From: Sunxiuqinia sp963974515
Lineage (GTDB): Bacteria; Bacteroidota; Bacteroidia; Bacteroidales; Prolixibacteraceae
Assembly: GCF_963974515.1 (NCBI RefSeq)
Contig: NZ_CAXBDD010000089.1
Span: 1 to 16,012 of the forward strand
DNA: 16,012 bases
Direction: 5' to 3'
Positions within the stretch are counted from its first letter, which is position 1; each line of letters opens with the position of its first letter. The notes beneath the pieces are model-generated. The model had not been told where the DNA came from and made no database searches. It was given only the letters and a program-made list of their open reading frames with translations. The translations under genes and the position numbers were made by a program. Below, in pieces: positions 13,825 to 16,012 of the stretch.

Positions 13825-14439
13825 ATGAGTCCATTAGTTAAAAAGGATGAAAAGATCCTTGATTCAGCCATAGTCATCTTCTTTCAAAAAGGATTTGCCG
13901 GCGCAAGGCTAAGTGAGATTGCACAACATGCCAAAGTCAGCAAGGCATCGATTCATTATTACTACCGCTCTAAGGAAAATTTATTTGAAGCTGTAATGAA
14001 TAAAATAATCGATATCATCTTTGAAAACGTAGAAGTTATATCGCAAGGAAACACGAATCTTTTCGACTTAATCGATGAATTTGTTTCTAAGGTACTGAAC
14101 GTGTTTGCCATCCATCCATATTTGCCTTCATTCATACTCAATGGATTAAACACGAATCAGCAGGTCTCCAGTATCATCAGTGAACTAAGCGAAATTTTTG
14201 TCAGTAAATTTGAAAGAGAAATCATTCTTGCGGAAGAAAAAGGATTGATCAATCCGATTGATCCGAAATATCTTTTCACAAGCATACTGTCGCTTTCCGC
14301 GTTCTCAATTATCAACAACCAGTTCTATTATCAAGACTCTCAGAATCAATCTGACGCTGATTCAAACCTTGAAAACCAAAAGTATTTGATATCGAGCTTC
14401 ATCGTTCATAGCCTGCTTAAACAGGAAAAAGTCAGCTAG
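13825..14439 (+). CDS. TetR-family transcriptional regulator (AcrR type)
   Basis: A 204-residue regulator with an intact N-terminal helix-turn-helix: KILDSAIVIFFQKGFAGARL (about 10-29), EIAQHAKVSKASIHYYYRSKE (about 31-51) and LFEAVMNKI. The recognition segment ASIHYYYRSKENLF is of the standard kind. The C-terminal ligand-binding part (about 60-204) is helical, with HPYLPSFILNGLN and the segment DPKYLFTSILSLSAFSIINNQFYY near the end. It is less like the two other TetR proteins of the window, and no GTTAGT-N8-ACTAAC site lies upstream, so it probably belongs to a different regulatory circuit. It sits 59 bases after the DUF2141 gene and 69 before the exported regulatory-like domain gene, which are its candidate targets. 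Confidence 0.9.
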   Translation: MSPLVKKDEKILDSAIVIFFQKGFAGARLSEIAQHAKVSKASIHYYYRSKENLFEAVMNKIIDIIFENVEVISQGNTNLFDLIDEFVSKVLNVFAIHPYLPSFILNGLNTNQQVSSIISELSEIFVSKFEREIILAEEKGLINPIDPKYLFTSILSLSAFSIINNQFYYQDSQNQSDADSNLENQKYLISSFIVHSLLKQEKVS

Positions 14440-14508
14440 CATGCCCTTGCGTTGTAGCTGAAAATTATACGCACGTTACGTAAATTGAATCTATAATCAG
14501 AAAAAGAC

Positions 14509-14892
14509 ATGAAAGACTCCGGATATAAAATTTTAATGTTAGTAATTCTCTTAACAACCGCAAACTGTATTTTTGGACAGGACATAAATCTATCGGGAAT
14601 TATTACTGAGAAGGGAACTCAACAACCAATCAAAGCCGCCAGTGTCCTGTTCGAAACAACAACGATCGGAACAATTTCAGATGTCAATGGGAATTACAAA
14701 CTATGGACCAATGATTCCGCCAGGAACGTGGTTTTCTCGGCACCAGGTTATGAACAAGTTGTCATTTCTTTGGACTCTATAAGCGGTACTACGTTTAATG
14801 TTGAATTAACCAAAAAGATGACTCCAGCAAACAAGCTCAAAGCTCATCCGCAAGAAAAAAAAAACAAGGGAGAGCCGAGGATAGGTCAATGA
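14509..14892 (+). CDS. Small exported carboxypeptidase-regulatory-like domain protein
   Basis: A 127-residue protein: signal peptide (residues 1-24, ending CIFGQ), one carboxypeptidase-regulatory-like beta-sandwich (PF13715 type, about 27-103: LSGIITEKGTQQPIKAASVLF, GTISDVNGNYKLWTN, VVFSAPGYEQVVISL, FNVELTKKM) and a short basic, lysine-rich tail. In Bacteroidota this domain usually forms the N-terminus of TonB-dependent (SusC-like) receptors; here nothing follows it. It may be a stand-alone envelope protein, or the surviving front of a decayed receptor. A run of ten A (14855-14864) lies in the tail, and slippage there would change only the last dozen or so residues. Function unknown. Confidence 0.75.
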   Translation: MKDSGYKILMLVILLTTANCIFGQDINLSGIITEKGTQQPIKAASVLFETTTIGTISDVNGNYKLWTNDSARNVVFSAPGYEQVVISLDSISGTTFNVELTKKMTPANKLKAHPQEKKNKGEPRIGQ

Positions 14893-15094
14893 ATCGGACT
14901 CCTTCCCATCATTAGGTGCTGGACTTATTGTGTACAATTTCGATAGGATTGTATCTTGATGCTATCCTTTAACGATGGTGCCTTGGAGTAATTGAGTTTT
15001 TTAAGATAATATAGATGGATGCCTTTTCTTCGAACTGACAAAGGTTTTTAAATTTGCTGAAAATTTTTAATTGTTGAGTCCAATATACTTGAAA

Positions 15095-15114
15095 GTTAGT
15101 ATTTATTAACTAAC
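15095..15114. promoter_or_regulatory. TetR-type operator, copy D, inside the promoter of the last TetR gene
   Basis: GTTAGT (15095-15100), eight bases, ACTAAC (15109-15114), with symmetry extended by two bases on each side (AAGTTAGT and ACTAACTT, 15093-15116). It occupies the spacer between TTG (15089-15091) and TAACTTCG (15111-15118), a 19-base spacing typical of Bacteroidota promoters, and overlaps the -7 element. Autorepression by the TetR protein encoded at 15159 is the simple reading. Confidence 0.75.
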
Positions 15115-15158
15115 TTCGTGCCTTTGTAAGAAAGATCAAAAGAGTAAATAGCGAGCCT

Positions 15159-15737
15159 ATGCAGACAGCAAGACAACAGGAAATTATTGAAACCGCACTC
15201 GGACTAATCAATGAGAATGGTATTCAAAACCTAACGATAAAAAACCTATCGAAAAAGTTGGGGATTACCGAACCAGCCATCTATCGACATTTTGAGAATA
15301 AAATACAGATACTGGTTTCCATTCTTGATTTGATGAAACAAAACAGCAACGACATATTTTCTTCTGAATTAAAATCAGAAAAATCGGCTGTTCAAAAAAT
15401 TGAACAACTATTTAAAAAACATTTCAGATCATTTTCAGAAATGCCTTCACTGGCTTCGGTTGTATTTTCTGAAGAAATGTTTCGCAATGAGAAAGTACTT
15501 ATAGAAAAAATTTCTGAGCTAATTGAGCAGAATAACAAAATACTGCTGACCATTTTAAATGAAGGCCAAAACAACAACGAGTTACGTAACGATATTGAGG
15601 CGGCTCATTTAGCCGTCATCATTATGGGAGCTCTTCGTTTATTTGTAAAGAAGTGGCAAATCTCGGGATTTACTTTTGACCTGCAGGTTGAAGGCAATAA
15701 ATTAATTCAATCAGTTAAACTTATAATTTCGAAATAA
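15159..15737 (+). CDS. TetR-family regulator, likely repressor for the GTTAGT-N8-ACTAAC sites
   Basis: A 192-residue regulator with a standard helix-turn-helix: RQQEIIETALGLINENGIQNLT (5-26), NLSKKLGITEPAIYRHFENKIQIL (about 29-52), with the usual I-Y-R-H-F turn. The C-terminal ligand pocket domain runs to about 190 and resembles that of the TetR protein at 12564 (see its entry), for example LAVIIMGALRLFVKKWQI (about 149-166). Operator copy D sits in its promoter. Its stop TAA shares one base with the ATG of the following cupin gene (TAATG), so the two are translationally coupled. It is the best candidate for the repressor that also acts at copy A of the efflux operon; the ligand is unknown. 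Confidence 0.9.
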   Translation: MQTARQQEIIETALGLINENGIQNLTIKNLSKKLGITEPAIYRHFENKIQILVSILDLMKQNSNDIFSSELKSEKSAVQKIEQLFKKHFRSFSEMPSLASVVFSEEMFRNEKVLIEKISELIEQNNKILLTILNEGQNNNELRNDIEAAHLAVIIMGALRLFVKKWQISGFTFDLQVEGNKLIQSVKLIISK

Positions 15738-16012
15738 TGAAAATAGCAGAAGTTCATAAAACTCCAATTGTTGAAACACCGCATAAAGTGGATGTGCGCA
15801 AACTGTACGACAGTGAAAGTGCCCAGGCCATGCACATTACACTGCAGCCTGGTGAATCATTAAAACCGCACATCACTCCAGTTGACGTTTTCTTTTACAT
15901 TCTAGAAGGTACCCCGGATGTGAGAGTAGGCGATGAAACCATCCCGGTGCGAAAAGACAGCCTGGTCGAAAGTCCGAAAGGTATCGTTCATTGCCTGTTG
16001 AATCACTCGGAC
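15737..16012 (+). CDS. Cupin-domain protein, N-terminal part (3' cut by window)
   Basis: The first 92 codons of a small cupin protein. The beta-barrel pattern is clear: MHITLQPGESLKPHITPVD (32-50), VFFYILEG (51-58), VGDETIPVRKDSLVESPKGIVH (64-85). H45 and H85 fit two metal ligands of the two cupin motifs; the second histidine of the usual HxH is replaced by threonine (H45-I-T), so the metal site may be altered or absent. ATG at 15737 overlaps the stop of the TetR gene by one base, so it should share the operator-D promoter. The substrate is unknown; the end of the gene lies outside the window. Confidence 0.85.
   Translation, partial: MKIAEVHKTPIVETPHKVDVRKLYDSESAQAMHITLQPGESLKPHITPVDVFFYILEGTPDVRVGDETIPVRKDSLVESPKGIVHCLLNHSD

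Noticed and set aside
5171..14480. ACGCACG recurring near 5172, 13140 and 14470
   Set aside because: A seven-base string is expected about this often in 16 kb on two strands; the flanks do not match.
14537..14556. Further GTTAGT half-site at the start of the regulatory-like domain gene
   Set aside because: The partner half after eight bases does not match ACTAAC, and it is inside the coding region for the signal peptide.

Overview
The window looks like a chromosomal segment of a member of the Bacteroidota. The evidence is the gene families present (a DUF4143-type ATPase, a stand-alone carboxypeptidase-regulatory-like domain protein, a DUF2141 protein, and NirK and c-type cytochrome exports with lipoprotein-type signals) together with promoter candidates of the Bacteroidota form (TTG or TTTG, about 19-20 nt, TAnnTTTG). 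Genus and species cannot be told from the sequence alone.

Layout. 1-346: tail of a DUF4143 ATPase, cut by the window edge. 347-864: no convincing gene; possibly a worn interspersed element. 865-1626 (-): acyl-ACP thioesterase, divergent from an Rrf2-type regulator (1761-2219) across a perfect 13-bp inverted repeat that lies over the upstream part of both promoters. 2323-4782: a respiratory/nitrogen-oxide block on the + strand, with a lipoprotein copper nitrite reductase (NirK), a small protein resembling the Rho inhibitor Rof, a mono-haem cytochrome c and a four-helix membrane protein. A MIP18/SufT-type Fe-S assembly protein (4779-5093, -) converges on it, with the two stop codons interlocked. 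5332-11914: a tripartite RND efflux operon in which the outer-membrane component is fused at its N-terminus to an ABC-type substrate-binding-like domain, followed by a lipoprotein membrane-fusion protein and an RND pump. 12564-15737: three TetR-family regulators interleaved with a DUF2141 protein and a small exported carboxypeptidase-regulatory-like protein. The last TetR gene overlaps by one base the start of a cupin protein that runs off the window.

The strongest non-coding signal is one inverted repeat, GTTAGT-N8-ACTAAC, found four times and only between genes: upstream of the efflux operon (5262-5281), in the gap after the efflux operon (12264-12283), directly upstream of the first TetR gene (12532-12551, one mismatch) and upstream of the last TetR gene (15095-15114). 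At the efflux operon and the last TetR gene it fits between recognisable -33 and -7 promoter elements. The first and last TetR proteins look like paralogues. The inferred picture is a local regulon in which two related TetR repressors share an operator controlling the efflux pump, themselves and the cupin gene. The first TetR has a strongly altered DNA-recognition segment, so it may sense or bind differently from its sister. The second operator copy has no obvious gene behind it.
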